A stretch of 64,000 bases of DNA from Pseudomonas leptonychotis (GCF_004920405.1 NZ_RFLV01000003.1:186001-250000), one strand, 5' to 3'. Shown: positions 17,318 through 26,902, counted from the stretch's first letter. Notes: generated by a model from the letters alone, not told the origin. A program made the numbers and translations.

Positions 17318-18081
17318 GCCGACTGACCAACGTGCTACTGCTGCTGGGCATCGGCGCGGCCGTGCTCGCCTCGTTCGCCTACCTGAGCCTTGACCTGGGC
17401 GCACTTAGCAGTGCTGACAGCCTGCGGCAGATGGGCGCGTATGTGCAGCGCTTTCTTGAGCCCGACCTGAGCACGAAGCACCTGACGACCATCGGCCGTG
17501 GCGCGCTGGAAACCCTCGCCATGTCGGCCCTCGGCACCTTGCTGGCGGCCGTATTCGGTTTGCTACTGGCCTTGCCCGCCGCCGGGCGCTTCGGCTGGCC
17601 ACTGCAAAGCGCCGCACGCCTGCTCCTGAATGCCCTACGCGCGATTCCAGAATTAGTCTGGGCCGCACTGATGGTGCTCGCCGCCGGTCTCGGCCCTAAC
17701 GCCGGCACCTTGGCTCTGGCCCTGCACACCGCTGGCGTGCTCGGCCGGCTGTTTGCCGAAGCGCTGGAAAATACCCCCACCGCACCGGCTGAGGCGATTC
17801 GTTTACAGGGCGGCAGCCAGGTCGCCGCATTCTGCTACGGCACCTTGCCCAACCTGTGGCCACAGCTGTTGGCCTACTGCCTGTACCGCTGGGAAAACAA
17901 TATCCGCATGGCCAGCGTACTCGGCTTCGTCGGGGCCGGCGGCCTGGGGCAAATGCTCTACGTCAGCCTTAGCCTGTTCCAGGAAGCCCAGGCCAGCACG
18001 GTGATCATCGCCATGTTGCTGCTGGTATTCGGCGTCGACGCACTAAGCAGCTGGACTCGGCAGCGCTGGGTGCGGGTGTAG
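17314..18081 (+). CDS. ABC transporter permease 2 (PhnE-like)
   Basis: A 255-residue permease paralogous to the preceding one; the coupling loop is AIRLQGGSQVAAFCYGTLPN and the C-terminal signature [15 protein letters not shown]. It overlaps permease 1 by four bases (ATGA). Two separate permeases rather than one homodimeric PhnE is typical of this subfamily. Confidence 0.9.
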   Translation: MSRLTNVLLLLGIGAAVLASFAYLSLDLGALSSADSLRQMGAYVQRFLEPDLSTKHLTTIGRGALETLAMSALGTLLAAVFGLLLALPAAGRFGWPLQSAARLLLNALRAIPELVWAALMVLAAGLGPNAGTLALALHTAGVLGRLFAEALENTPTAPAEAIRLQGGSQVAAFCYGTLPNLWPQLLAYCLYRWENNIRMASVLGFVGAGGLGQMLYVSLSLFQEAQASTVIIAMLLLVFGVDALSSWTRQRWVRV

Positions 18082-18181
18082 CCGCCAGCGCACGCTGCAA
18101 CCAAACGCAACGGCCACTGTCCGACTGCCACACGACACTGGCGCAGACTGCGTCGGCCGTTCTTGTTTGAGGGAGACGTCC

Positions 18182-18796
18182 TTGCCTGCAGTGTTTTTGC
18201 GTCACCCTCTGCGCTGGGTTGCCCTGCTGGTTGGCGGGCTCGGCCTCGCCGCCTCGGTTCTCGCCTGCCCCAGCGGGCAGCAGCAGGTCTGTGCCGTGGC
18301 GTGCTTCTGTGCGCCGATCAGCCAGGCCGACATCGACGTGTTGTATGAAGACCTCAGCCAGCTCGCCGCCTCCGGTCTTGAGCAGGGCTTGTTGCAAGCG
18401 CGTCAGCGTGCAGCAGCCGACGGAACCGAGCCCGTGCCCCTGCATATCCGCGCCCAGCTGGAGGCTTATTTCGCCATAGCAGTGCTCGACTCAGCGCGCT
18501 TTAAGGTCGACAGCGGCGCGACACTCAACGCCGGCAATGCCCTACTGCAAAATCCCGACGTGCAGGCGGTGACGCTGATCGACATCATCGTCTTTCGCAA
18601 CGCTGAGGACGCCCAACAAAATGTCGCGCTCTGGGCGCATGAGCTGTTGCACGTGCAGCAATACCAGCAATGGGGCGTGCGTGAATTTACCCGCCGCTAC
18701 ACCCGCGACCACGACGCCATCGAAGCACCTGCATACACGCTGCAGATTGCGGTCGAGCGCGCCCTGCGCAATCAGCTGGCTGGCAAAACCAAATAG
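18182..18796 (+). CDS. DUF4157-like exported protein with an HExxH metal site
   Basis: A 204-residue protein with a hydrophobic N-terminal segment (about 12-28) and a Cys cluster just after it (ACPSGQQQVCAVACFC). A zinc-protease-like HELLH motif lies at 153-157, followed by VQQ, as in DUF4157 proteins. Whether it is an active protease is unknown. The TTG at 18182 is chosen since GGGAG lies 6 bases upstream; a TTG at 18167 lacks a ribosome site. It follows the ABC operon by 100 bases on the same strand and may be a bystander. Confidence 0.72.
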   Translation: MPAVFLRHPLRWVALLVGGLGLAASVLACPSGQQQVCAVACFCAPISQADIDVLYEDLSQLAASGLEQGLLQARQRAAADGTEPVPLHIRAQLEAYFAIAVLDSARFKVDSGATLNAGNALLQNPDVQAVTLIDIIVFRNAEDAQQNVALWAHELLHVQQYQQWGVREFTRRYTRDHDAIEAPAYTLQIAVERALRNQLAGKTK

Positions 18797-19143
18797 CGCT
18801 ATCGACACACTTGAGCCTCTTGCGGCTACGCACAGTCGAGTGAAAGCTGGGGCACATAACAACGCGGGATTAGATCTAAACAGTCGACAGGCGGGCGATG
18901 CGCAACGGAGCGGGTAGCTCCGTTGCAGCGCCCGCCGGGTAGGCGAGCGCAGTGCATCGAAATGCCAGAAGGGAAGAAACGCATCGTACTGGGCGGGTAG
19001 CCCTCCGTTGCCGGATGTACGACGGGCGCTGCAGTGCAGCATCAAACACCTGGGCAAGGTGCCTGGAGGTGGCGGTAAGCCGGTGTTGCCATCCACCCCG
19101 ACGGGTTTAAAGCCAGTCGGGGCAGCATGCTCGGTAAAGCTCT
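18797..19143. other. Structured intergenic region between convergent genes
   Basis: 347 bases without a supported gene. It holds a strong hairpin at 18902-18926, a longer-range inverted pair TGCAGCGCCC (about 18922-18931) / GGGCGCTGCA (19024-19033), and a 7-bp stem CCCCGAC/GTCGGGG around 19097-19123 just past the putA stop that could help terminate putA. Confidence 0.55.
18902..18926. repeat. Perfect 10-bp hairpin
   Basis: GCAACGGAGC and GCTCCGTTGC flank the 5-base loop GGGTA. No uridine tract follows, so a folded RNA or repeat end is as likely as a terminator. Confidence 0.6.
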
Positions 19144-22100
19144 TTAACCGATGGTCATCAGGCTGGCGTTACCGCCGGCCGCTGCGGTGTTGATGCTCAG
19201 GGCGTGTTCGATCAACAGACGCTCCAGGGGGATATCCGTCTCGCCTTTGTGCAGACCGTGCACACCGATAATTGCGCCAGGGCGTTGAGCAGCCAACTGG
19301 CAGACTTCGCGCAGCTGATCGGAATCACCGTGGTGCAAGATGGCGTCGAAACTGCTGTCACTTTCGCTCCACTGGCTGAGCAGCGTGATGCGCTGCTGCA
19401 CCGCCTTGGGCAGTGCAGCAAACAGCTCGCGGGTCAGCTCGCCTTCCTGCCACAGCACGTGGCAACCCACGGCCAGGGCCGCTGCCAGCTGCACCAGCAA
19501 ATCGCTACGGTCATCAGCCAGGCACAGCACATGCTCACGTGGCAGCAGGCTGTAGCTGTTGCGCTCACCGGTTGGGCCGGTAAGCATCTGCACGGTGCCG
19601 CTCTGCGCCAACTCAACATATTGCGCACTCAGCGCGGACAGACTCGGCTCATGCTTGGCTGCCCACTCCTGCAGGGCCTGAATCACCTTGGCCTGCTCGG
19701 CTGGACGGGCAATCTCGCCACTTTCCTGCTGCAGCTGCTTGGCCACGGCGTCCTGCGGACGGGTCGCCAGCAAACGGTACATATACAGCGGGCCGCCGGC
19801 TTTCGGGCCAGTACCGGAGAGGCCTTCGCCACCAAACGGCTGCACGCCGACTACTGCGCCGACCATGTTGCGGTTGACGTAGAGGTTGCCAACTTTGGCG
19901 CTGTTAACCACCTGGGCGATGGTTTCATCGATGCGCGTGTGCACGCCCAACGTCAGGCCGTAACCACTGTCGTTGATCTGTTGCAGCAGCTTGCCCAGAT
20001 CAGCGCGGGCATAGCGCACCACGTGCAGCACCGGGCCAAAGATCTCACGCTGCATCTCGTCGAAGCTGTCCAGTTCGATCAGCGTTGGCGTGACGAAGGT
20101 GCCACGGCTGAGGTCATCGCCATTGCTACGCGCTGCCTGGAAAATCTTGCGACCCTTGTCGCGCATTTTCGCGATGTGCTGATCGATGTTGTCCTTGGCT
20201 TCGGCGTCGATCACCGGGCCGATGTCCGTGCTCAAACGCTCCGGGTTACCCAGGCTGTATTCGGCCATGGCGCCCTTGAGCATGTTGATCACCCGATCCG
20301 CCACGTCTGCCTGCACGCACAGTACGCGCAGCGCCGAGCAACGCTGACCGGCGCTGTCGAAGGCCGAGGCGACCACATCAACCACCACCTGCTCGGTCAA
20401 TGCCGACGAGTCAACGATCATGCTGTTGAGACCGCCGGTTTCGGCGATCAGCGGCAGCGTGCGGCCATGTGCATCCAGGCGACCGGCCAGGTTGCGCTGA
20501 ATGATCCCGGCCACTTCGGTGGAGCCGGTAAACATCACCCCACGCACGCGTTCGTTGCCGATCAAGCCGGCACCGACGGTTTCGCCGCGGCCCGGCAGCA
20601 GCTGCACGGCACCGGCCGGCACACCGGCCTCCAGCAGGATGCGCACCGCTTGTGCGGCGATCAGCGGGGTTTGTTCGGCCGGTTTGGCCAGCACGGTATT
20701 ACCGGCTGCCAACGCGGCTGCTACTTGCCCGCTAAAGATGGCCAGCGGGAAGTTCCACGGGCTGATACACACCACCGGACCCAGCGGACGATGGCTGTCA
20801 TTACTGAAATGATTGCGCGCCTGTGCGGCGTAGTAGCGCAGGAAGTCCACTGCCTCACGTACTTCGGCAATGGCATTGGCAAAGGTTTTACCCGACTCGC
20901 GCACCAACAAGCCCATCAGCTGCTGGGTTTCCGCCTCCATCTGATCCGCTGCGCGGTCCAGAACAGCGGCGCGCTCAGCCGGCAGGGTGGATTGCCAGAT
21001 TTGCCCGCTGGACACCGCACAGAGCACGGCATTTTTTACATCCTGCTCACTGGCTTCATACACGTGGCCGACGATGTCGCGGTGGTCGGCCGGGTTGCGT
21101 ACCGGCTGCGCCTCGCTCAGCTCTGGGGTGTCACACCCAAGTAGCGGCATGGCCTTGTAAGCGTTGTTAGTGCTGCTCAGCAGCGCCGAAGACAGCGAGC
21201 CTAAGCGGTGTTCGTTGGCCAGGTCGATGCCTTCGGAGTTCTTCCGGGTCTCGCCATACAAAGCGCACGGCAGGGCGATACGCGGGTGCGGTAAACCAAG
21301 GCTACCTTCCTGCGCGGCCATCTGCTCGATCTGCACAACCGGGTCGAGCACCAGCTCTTTGATCGAAATACTGTGGTCGGCAATCCGGTTAACGAATGAG
21401 GTATTGGCACCGTTTTCCAGCAGGCGGCGCACCAGGTAGGCCAACAACGTTTCATGGCTGCCCACCGGGGCATAAATACGGCACGGACGGTTGAGCTTGC
21501 CGTCAGCAATTTTGCCCACCACTTGCTCATACAGCGGCTCACCCATGCCATGCAGGCACTGGAACTCGTACTGACCGGGGTAGTAATTCTGCCCGGCCAA
21601 TTGATAGATCGCCGACAACGAGTGGGCGTTGTGAGTGGCGAACTGCGGGTAGATCGCTTCCGGCACGCCCAGCAGCTTGCGCGCGCAGGCAATGTAGGAA
21701 ATATCGGTGTACGGCTTACGGGTGAACACCGGATAGCCTTCCAGACCATTGACCTGGGCCAGTTTGATCTCGCTGTCCCAGTACGCGCCTTTAACCAGGC
21801 GGATCATCAGACGGTGACGGCTGCGCTTGGCCAGGTCGATCACGTAGTCGATCACATAGGGGCAACGCTTCTGGTAAGCCTGGATAACAAAGCCAATACC
21901 GTTCCAGCCGGTCAGCGCCGGGTCGAAGCACAGACGCTCGAGCAGATCGAGGGAGATTTCCAGACGGTCGGCTTCTTCGGCGTCGATATTCAGGCCGATG
22001 TCGTAGTGCTTGGCCAGCTTGGTCAGATTAAGGAGGATCGGGTACAGCTCCTCCATCACGCGCTCGTACTGGGCGCGGCTGTAGCGTGGATGCAGGGCCG

Positions 22101-23085
22101 ACAGCTTGATCGAGATGCCCGGGCCTTCGTAAATACCACGGCCGTGAGAGGCCTTGCCGATGGCGTGAATGGCCTGCTCGTAAGAGGCCAGGTAATGCTT
22201 GGCGTCTTCAGCTGTCAGCGCGGCTTCGCCGAGCATGTCATAGGAATAACGGAAGCCTTTGCTTTCCATAGTGGCGGCATTAGCCAAGGCTTCGGCGATG
22301 GTTTCGCCAGTGACAAACTGCTCGCCCATCAGGCGCATGGACATGTCCACGCCCTTGCGGATCAGTGGCTCGCCGCCTTTGCCAATAATGCGGTTAAGCG
22401 AGGTGACCAGACCGGCTTCGTTGTGCGTAGACACCAGCTTGCCGGTGATCAACAGGCCCCAGGATGCGGCGTTGACGAACATCGACGGACTGTTGCCCAG
22501 GTGCTGACTCCAGTTGCCGTTACTGATCTTGTCGCGGATCAACGCGTCACGGGTGGCCTTGTCCGGAATACGCAGCAGTGCTTCGGCCAGGCACATCAGC
22601 GCCACACCTTCCTGCGACGACAGCGAGAACTCCTGCAGCAAACCCTGCACCAGGCCCTGACGGCCGCCGGCGTTTTTCTGGCTGCGCAGCTTCTCGGCAA
22701 TGCGCATGGCCAGCGTGTTGCTGGCCTCGGCCATGTCCTTGGGCAGGCGCGCCTGCTCCAGCAACATCGGCACCGCTTCGGTTTCCGGACGGCGATAAGC
22801 CCCGGTAATGGCCGCACGCAGTACCGATTGCGGAAGGATGCTTTCAGCAAAATCGAGGAACACCTGCAAACCCTGCTCGCTGAGCGACTCAACCGATTCT
22901 TCACCGGCAACCGCCGCCAAACCGGAATGCTCGGCCGGGGTCAAACCACCCTCGACCTGCTCCAGGTAATTGAAGATGGCCTGTTTGATCAGCCAATGCG
23001 GCGTGCGGTCAATTGACTGCGCTGCCTGCTTGAGGCGATCACGGGTTGCATCATCGAGCTTTACGCCAAGGGTGGTGGTGGCCAT
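19144..23085 (-). CDS. putA: Trifunctional proline utilisation protein PutA
   Basis: A 1313-residue PutA: transcriptional repressor, proline dehydrogenase (FAD) and P5C dehydrogenase (NAD), converting proline to glutamate at the inner face of the membrane. Residues 1-47 form a ribbon-helix-helix DNA-binding domain (TTTLGVKLDDATRDRLKQAA). The PRODH barrel (about 200-570) ends with LVKGAYWDSEIK and YATHNAH-type segments (FATHNAHSL). The aldehyde dehydrogenase domain (about 650-1120) has the catalytic Cys in SAGQRCSALR and GFxE-like GGEGLSGTGPKAGG. The C-terminal extension is retained. Three GTTGCA boxes upstream fit autorepression. putP is not in the window. Confidence 0.97.
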   Translation of the reverse strand: MATTTLGVKLDDATRDRLKQAAQSIDRTPHWLIKQAIFNYLEQVEGGLTPAEHSGLAAVAGEESVESLSEQGLQVFLDFAESILPQSVLRAAITGAYRRPETEAVPMLLEQARLPKDMAEASNTLAMRIAEKLRSQKNAGGRQGLVQGLLQEFSLSSQEGVALMCLAEALLRIPDKATRDALIRDKISNGNWSQHLGNSPSMFVNAASWGLLITGKLVSTHNEAGLVTSLNRIIGKGGEPLIRKGVDMSMRLMGEQFVTGETIAEALANAATMESKGFRYSYDMLGEAALTAEDAKHYLASYEQAIHAIGKASHGRGIYEGPGISIKLSALHPRYSRAQYERVMEELYPILLNLTKLAKHYDIGLNIDAEEADRLEISLDLLERLCFDPALTGWNGIGFVIQAYQKRCPYVIDYVIDLAKRSRHRLMIRLVKGAYWDSEIKLAQVNGLEGYPVFTRKPYTDISYIACARKLLGVPEAIYPQFATHNAHSLSAIYQLAGQNYYPGQYEFQCLHGMGEPLYEQVVGKIADGKLNRPCRIYAPVGSHETLLAYLVRRLLENGANTSFVNRIADHSISIKELVLDPVVQIEQMAAQEGSLGLPHPRIALPCALYGETRKNSEGIDLANEHRLGSLSSALLSSTNNAYKAMPLLGCDTPELSEAQPVRNPADHRDIVGHVYEASEQDVKNAVLCAVSSGQIWQSTLPAERAAVLDRAADQMEAETQQLMGLLVRESGKTFANAIAEVREAVDFLRYYAAQARNHFSNDSHRPLGPVVCISPWNFPLAIFSGQVAAALAAGNTVLAKPAEQTPLIAAQAVRILLEAGVPAGAVQLLPGRGETVGAGLIGNERVRGVMFTGSTEVAGIIQRNLAGRLDAHGRTLPLIAETGGLNSMIVDSSALTEQVVVDVVASAFDSAGQRCSALRVLCVQADVADRVINMLKGAMAEYSLGNPERLSTDIGPVIDAEAKDNIDQHIAKMRDKGRKIFQAARSNGDDLSRGTFVTPTLIELDSFDEMQREIFGPVLHVVRYARADLGKLLQQINDSGYGLTLGVHTRIDETIAQVVNSAKVGNLYVNRNMVGAVVGVQPFGGEGLSGTGPKAGGPLYMYRLLATRPQDAVAKQLQQESGEIARPAEQAKVIQALQEWAAKHEPSLSALSAQYVELAQSGTVQMLTGPTGERNSYSLLPREHVLCLADDRSDLLVQLAAALAVGCHVLWQEGELTRELFAALPKAVQQRITLLSQWSESDSSFDAILHHGDSDQLREVCQLAAQRPGAIIGVHGLHKGETDIPLERLLIEHALSINTAAAGGNASLMTIG

Positions 23086-23153
23086 TGGTTTGTCCTATAG
23101 GGGCTGGAGCACGGCAAAAACTGGCGAGAGATTAAACCCGCGACCACATAAGG

Positions 23154-23169
23154 TGCAACTAGGTGCAAC
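23154..23169. promoter_or_regulatory. Twin PutA operator boxes
   Basis: TGCAAC at 23154-23159 and at 23164-23169 (GTTGCA on the other strand), in two tandem AGGTGCAAC units 10 bases apart. GTTGCA is the known core of E. coli PutA operators. They lie 69-84 bases upstream of the putA start. Confidence 0.75.
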
Positions 23170-23318
23170 CAAACATAATCCCTAAGCAACACATTCCTCG
23201 ACAGCGCACAGCCCAGCTATTTTCTGGCAAGAGCCCAAGCCTGGTGCGGCTCATATGGAAATTTTGCGGCACACAAGAAAAACGCTCGTTTAAAAATAGT
23301 CTCGATCTTCCGACAATA

Positions 23319-23349
23319 GGTACAACCCATATCACGCTACCAAGTTGCA
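23319..23349. promoter_or_regulatory. Distal PutA-type boxes
   Basis: GTTGCA at 23344-23349, and a one-mismatch unit AGGTACAACC at 23318-23327 matching the proximal AGGTGCAACC. Together with the proximal pair they bracket about 190 bases of putA promoter region, allowing looping by PutA. Confidence 0.55.
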
Positions 23350-23575
23350 CCCAGACGCGGTAAACGCCTTACCCAAGCAAAGCACAACAACCCGCTTTAC
23401 GCGCAACCGCCGACGGAGTAAGCCCATCGGCCAGCGCAACCAGATACAGGCAGCGCACACTCACATCGCAATACCGCCGCACAGGCCAGGTGGCACAATC
23501 GGACCGATAGAGGGAATAGCCGCTCAAGCCCGTATCAGGCTAAGCTCTGGGCAGGGTTCACAAGGAGATCTGGCT

Positions 23576-23878
23576 ATGACTGCCAAGGAAGCGCAATTAA
23601 CCGAGCTACTCAACCTGTCCACGCGCAGCCTTACCCACCTGACTGCCGCCATCACCGCCATGTCGTTCGAGCTGCTCAATGCACAAGACAGCAGCGTGCA
23701 TGCAACTGCACACAAGATGATCGAACGCATGCTGGCAATCAGCTCCGAACTGGATCAACAGTGGGCGCTGCTCGGCGAACTGGCTGGCACACCAGCCGAG
23801 TTTGGCAATAGCTTGGAGCTGGTTGAGCTGCAAAGCCTGGAGTCGTTAGCGGAAATCAGTAATCCGGACCCGCGCTAA
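23576..23878 (+). CDS. Small hypothetical helical protein
   Basis: 100 residues, unrecognised. It is predicted mostly alpha-helical with regular Leu spacing (LTELLNLSTRSLTHLTAAITAMSF) and an acidic C-terminus (LELVELQSLESLAEI), with no signal peptide. A good AAGGAG site lies 9 bases before the ATG, and the codon use is normal for the region. It is divergent from putA by 490 bases. Confidence 0.72.
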   Translation: MTAKEAQLTELLNLSTRSLTHLTAAITAMSFELLNAQDSSVHATAHKMIERMLAISSELDQQWALLGELAGTPAEFGNSLELVELQSLESLAEISNPDPR

Positions 23879-24154
23879 TAAGCAGCTGCACCCCACCCAG
23901 AACCCCGCAAGTACAGACTAGGGCACTGCGTAAGCGCACCAACCTGGAGCAAAAACTGCCCGCCAGGTCAGTAACTAGCGCGCTTACCGTCACCCCAGCA
24001 AAACTTTAAACACACCTCGACCCAGCTAAAACGCGCTTCGCATGGTGCTCACGGCACTATTCGATTACCTGGCCCTATTCTTGCTCAAGCCCCGACAGCC
24101 TGACCACTTAGACAGGTTTAAACGATAATTCAGCACTTTGGGGAGCACCACTCG

Positions 24155-24949
24155 ATGAACCTTACTCTTTCCACTTTGGTCATGGCTGGCGGGCTACTGG
24201 CGGGCGGCCAGGCCATGGCGGGTGACCTGCTGCACTGGCAGAACAACAGCCTGTCCTATCTGTATGGCCAGGATTACAAGATCGACCCGGAAATCCAGCA
24301 GACCATCACCTTCGAGCACGCCAGTGGCTGGAATATTGGTGACCTGTTCTTCTTCGTCGACACCATCAAGTACAACACCGACGCCACCAATGGCGCAGGC
24401 GACGGCCACACCTTCTACGGCGAGTTCTCGCCGCGCCTGTCGCTCGGCAAGCTGTTCAACACCAAGCTTGAATTCGGCCCAATTAAAGACGTGCTGCTGG
24501 CTACCACCTACGAGTTTGGCGAAGACGATGTCGAGTCCTACCTGATCGGCCCTGGCTTTGATCTGGCGATTCCGGGCTTCGATTACTTCTCGCTGAACTT
24601 CTACAACCGAACCACGGATGGCAAACGCGACGGCGATAATGTCTGGCAGATCACCCCGGTGTGGAGCTACACCATCCCGGTGGGTAAATCCGACATCGTG
24701 ATCGACGGCTTTATGGATTGGGTGGTGGATAACGACAAGAGCTACCACGCCAACCTGCACTTCAACCCACAGATCAAATACGACCTGGGCAAAGCCATGA
24801 GCTGGGGCGAGAAGCAGCTGTATGTCGGTATCGAATACGATTACTGGAAGGACAAATACGGCATTCAGGACAGCGGCTTCGTCAGCGACAACTTCGTTGG
24901 TGCGACTGATCAGAACACCGCCAGCCTGCTGGTAAAAGCGCACTTCTGA
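24155..24949 (+). CDS. Tsx/OmpK-like outer-membrane channel protein
   Basis: A 264-residue outer-membrane beta-barrel with a signal peptide (about 1-22, ending AMAG). The motifs LLHWQNNSLSYLYGQDY, FEHASGWNIGDLFFFVD and the terminal aromatic VKAHF match the nucleoside-specific channel Tsx / OmpK family. It probably passes nucleosides or small solutes. A phage-receptor role is known for relatives. No operon partner is evident. Confidence 0.87.
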   Translation: MNLTLSTLVMAGGLLAGGQAMAGDLLHWQNNSLSYLYGQDYKIDPEIQQTITFEHASGWNIGDLFFFVDTIKYNTDATNGAGDGHTFYGEFSPRLSLGKLFNTKLEFGPIKDVLLATTYEFGEDDVESYLIGPGFDLAIPGFDYFSLNFYNRTTDGKRDGDNVWQITPVWSYTIPVGKSDIVIDGFMDWVVDNDKSYHANLHFNPQIKYDLGKAMSWGEKQLYVGIEYDYWKDKYGIQDSGFVSDNFVGATDQNTASLLVKAHF

Positions 24950-25098
24950 TACGCCACTGCAAACCCGCCAGCGCCTGTGATTGCAGGCTGGCGGGCATTC
25001 CCGCTGTCACCTTCCCCAGGCTTATTTTCCCAGCTGCGGCGTAATCGCCCCAGTATCGGGGTCTTCTACTCTGTGACTCTTCAGCAGTGGAACCCAGC

Positions 25099-25593
25099 AT
25101 GCCCAAGCGCCTTCACCGCACACTCACACACCTTCTGCTTATCAGCCTACTCGCCACGCTGGCCGCCTGCAGCAGCCTGACACCGCGCGACCCGTTGCAG
25201 ATTCAGTTAGTCGGTATCGAACCCCTGCCCAGCGAAGACCTGGAAATGCGTTTCGCAGTCAAATTGCGCGTACAAAACCCCAATAACAGCCCCATCGACT
25301 TCGACGGCATCGCCATGGAGCTGAAGGTCAATCAACAACCGCTGCTCAGTGGTGTGAGTGATCAACACGGGCAGATTCCGCGTTATGGCGAAACCATATT
25401 GCAGGTTCCAGTCAGCCTCTCCGCCTACGCCATGTTGCGCCAAGCCTGGGGGGCCGCCGGCTATCAGAACGGCAAGGGTTTGCCCTATGAGCTGCGTGGT
25501 AAATTGGCCGCCGGCCTGTTTGGCACCTGGCGCTTCAATGACCGCGGCACCCTGAACTGGCCACAACCACTAGCGCCAGGTACAGCCCAGTAA
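25099..25593 (+). CDS. LEA type 2 family lipoprotein
   Basis: A 164-residue lipoprotein with the lipobox LATLAAC at about residues 16-22. The mature part is one water-stress/LEA type 2 beta-sandwich domain (IEPLPSEDLEMRFAVKLRVQNPNN... IDFDGIAMELKVNQQPL, shown in part). Function in Pseudomonas is unknown; relatives are envelope proteins. The ATG at 25099 gives a compact signal peptide; a GTG four codons earlier is possible. Confidence 0.85.
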   Translation: MPKRLHRTLTHLLLISLLATLAACSSLTPRDPLQIQLVGIEPLPSEDLEMRFAVKLRVQNPNNSPIDFDGIAMELKVNQQPLLSGVSDQHGQIPRYGETILQVPVSLSAYAMLRQAWGAAGYQNGKGLPYELRGKLAAGLFGTWRFNDRGTLNWPQPLAPGTAQ

Positions 25594-25657
25594 AACCCCG
25601 GCAGACAAAACCCTATACACTATGCGGCCTTTCTAATTGACCCGCCAAGGACCTGCC

Positions 25658-25996
25658 GTGAGCACTCTGCCGCCCTGCCCTAACTGCAACTCCGAATACA
25701 CCTACGAAGACGGCGCCCAGCTGATCTGCCCGGAGTGCGCCCACGAGTGGTCAGCCACTGCTGAAGCAGAGGCGGATGACAGCAAAGTGATCAAGGATTC
25801 AGTGGGCAACGTGCTGCAGGACGGCGACACCGTTAGCGTGATCAAGGACCTGAAAGTCAAAGGCTCATCCTTGGTGGTTAAAGTCGGCACTAAGGTCAAG
25901 GGTATCCGCCTGTGCGATGGCGACCATGACATCGACTGCAAGATCGACGGCATTGGCGCGATGAAGCTCAAATCCGAGTTCGTGCGCAAAGTCTGA
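25658..25996 (+). CDS. yjdM: YjdM/PhnA-family zinc ribbon protein
   Basis: A 112-residue protein with an N-terminal zinc ribbon (CPNCNSEY... CPECAHEW, four Cys) and a C-terminal small barrel ending KSEFVRKV, as in E. coli YjdM, formerly PhnA. It is not needed for phosphonate breakdown; its function is unsettled. The GTG at 25658 is chosen because AAGGA lies 7 bases before it and the protein starts like the family (STLPPCPNC). Confidence 0.92.
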   Translation: MSTLPPCPNCNSEYTYEDGAQLICPECAHEWSATAEAEADDSKVIKDSVGNVLQDGDTVSVIKDLKVKGSSLVVKVGTKVKGIRLCDGDHDIDCKIDGIGAMKLKSEFVRKV

Positions 25997-26009
25997 GTCG
26001 TTTATACGC

Positions 26010-26045
26010 ACTCAAAGCCCTGGCCTAGAACCGGGGTTTTTTTAT
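26010..26045 (+). terminator. Intrinsic terminator after yjdM
   Basis: A GC-rich stem (CCCTGG with CCGGGG, one wobble pair) around a 7-base loop is followed by TTTTTTTAT. Confidence 0.8.
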
Positions 26046-26157
26046 AAAAAGCCACGCAAGGTTGGCAAAATGTCGAGTGGCCGTGCAGGCCCGCACAGCA
26101 TTGGCTAGCATCAACAACGAGTACTTAACTCGCGTGAATACCCACCGGGAGAACGCC

Positions 26158-26877
26158 ATGCGTATTGCTGCGCTGTGTTTGCTGCTGATGCCCTGGGTAG
26201 TGCAGGCCGAAGAATGGAAAGTGGTCGGAGACGAACAGTTCGCCCCCTACAGCTTTGTAACCATCGAAGATGACCTCCCGCGAGGGCTGGACGTCGAGTT
26301 GGTGGAAGCGGTGATGCAGGAAGCCAAACTCCCCTACAGCCTGCGTCTTTATCCGTGGGAACGAGTCAAGCGCATGCTTGATCGCGGCGATGTGGCAATG
26401 GCCTTTCAGTTCGCCGGCACGCCGGAACGCATGCAGCAGTACGAGCTGGTCGGGCCGATCCGCACCGGCTCCACGGTATTTATGACCTCGCGCAAAACCA
26501 ACCTCACCGATTGGGCCGAGCTCGACGACCTGTCGCCCTACATCATTGGCCAGGTACGCGGTTACGCCTACCAGTCGGACTTCGACAAGGCTGACCTACG
26601 GCGCGACAGCAGCGCACAGAACCCACGCCAGCTGGTATCCATGCTGTTGGCCGGGCGCATTGACGTGATAGTCGGGGATCGGGTGCAACTGATGTACTTT
26701 GTGCGTGAACAACGCGCTGAACAGAGCGTGCGCATCCTGGCCAAGCCCCTGGTGGAAATGCCACGTTATGTCGCCTTTACCAAAGGTGATCGCACGCGTG
26801 CCGACCCGTTCGCAGCAGCCCTTGAGCGTTTACGACAGGCTGGCACCCTGGACGCCATCTACCAACGCTGGCACTGA
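26158..26877 (+). CDS. Periplasmic solute-binding protein (SBP family 3-like)
   Basis: A 239-residue protein with a short signal peptide (MRIAALCLLLMPWVVQA) and a single bacterial extracellular solute-binding family 3 fold: WKVVGDEQFAPYSFV, GLDVELVEAVMQ, PWERVKRMLDRGDVAMAF. It is an orphan, without permease or ATPase genes nearby, typical of the many stand-alone Pseudomonas copies that may bind polar amino acids or act as sensors. The ATG at 26158 has GGGAGA upstream. Confidence 0.87.
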   Translation: MRIAALCLLLMPWVVQAEEWKVVGDEQFAPYSFVTIEDDLPRGLDVELVEAVMQEAKLPYSLRLYPWERVKRMLDRGDVAMAFQFAGTPERMQQYELVGPIRTGSTVFMTSRKTNLTDWAELDDLSPYIIGQVRGYAYQSDFDKADLRRDSSAQNPRQLVSMLLAGRIDVIVGDRVQLMYFVREQRAEQSVRILAKPLVEMPRYVAFTKGDRTRADPFAAALERLRQAGTLDAIYQRWH

Positions 26878-26902
26878 TCTGCCCACCTCACCCGGAGTCA
26901 CC

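Noticed and set aside
19204..23016. Two very long plus-strand reading frames opposite putA (646 and 520 codons)
   Set aside because: They mirror the G+C-rich third-position bias of putA, show no family motifs, and have no ribosome sites; putA is certain on the other strand.
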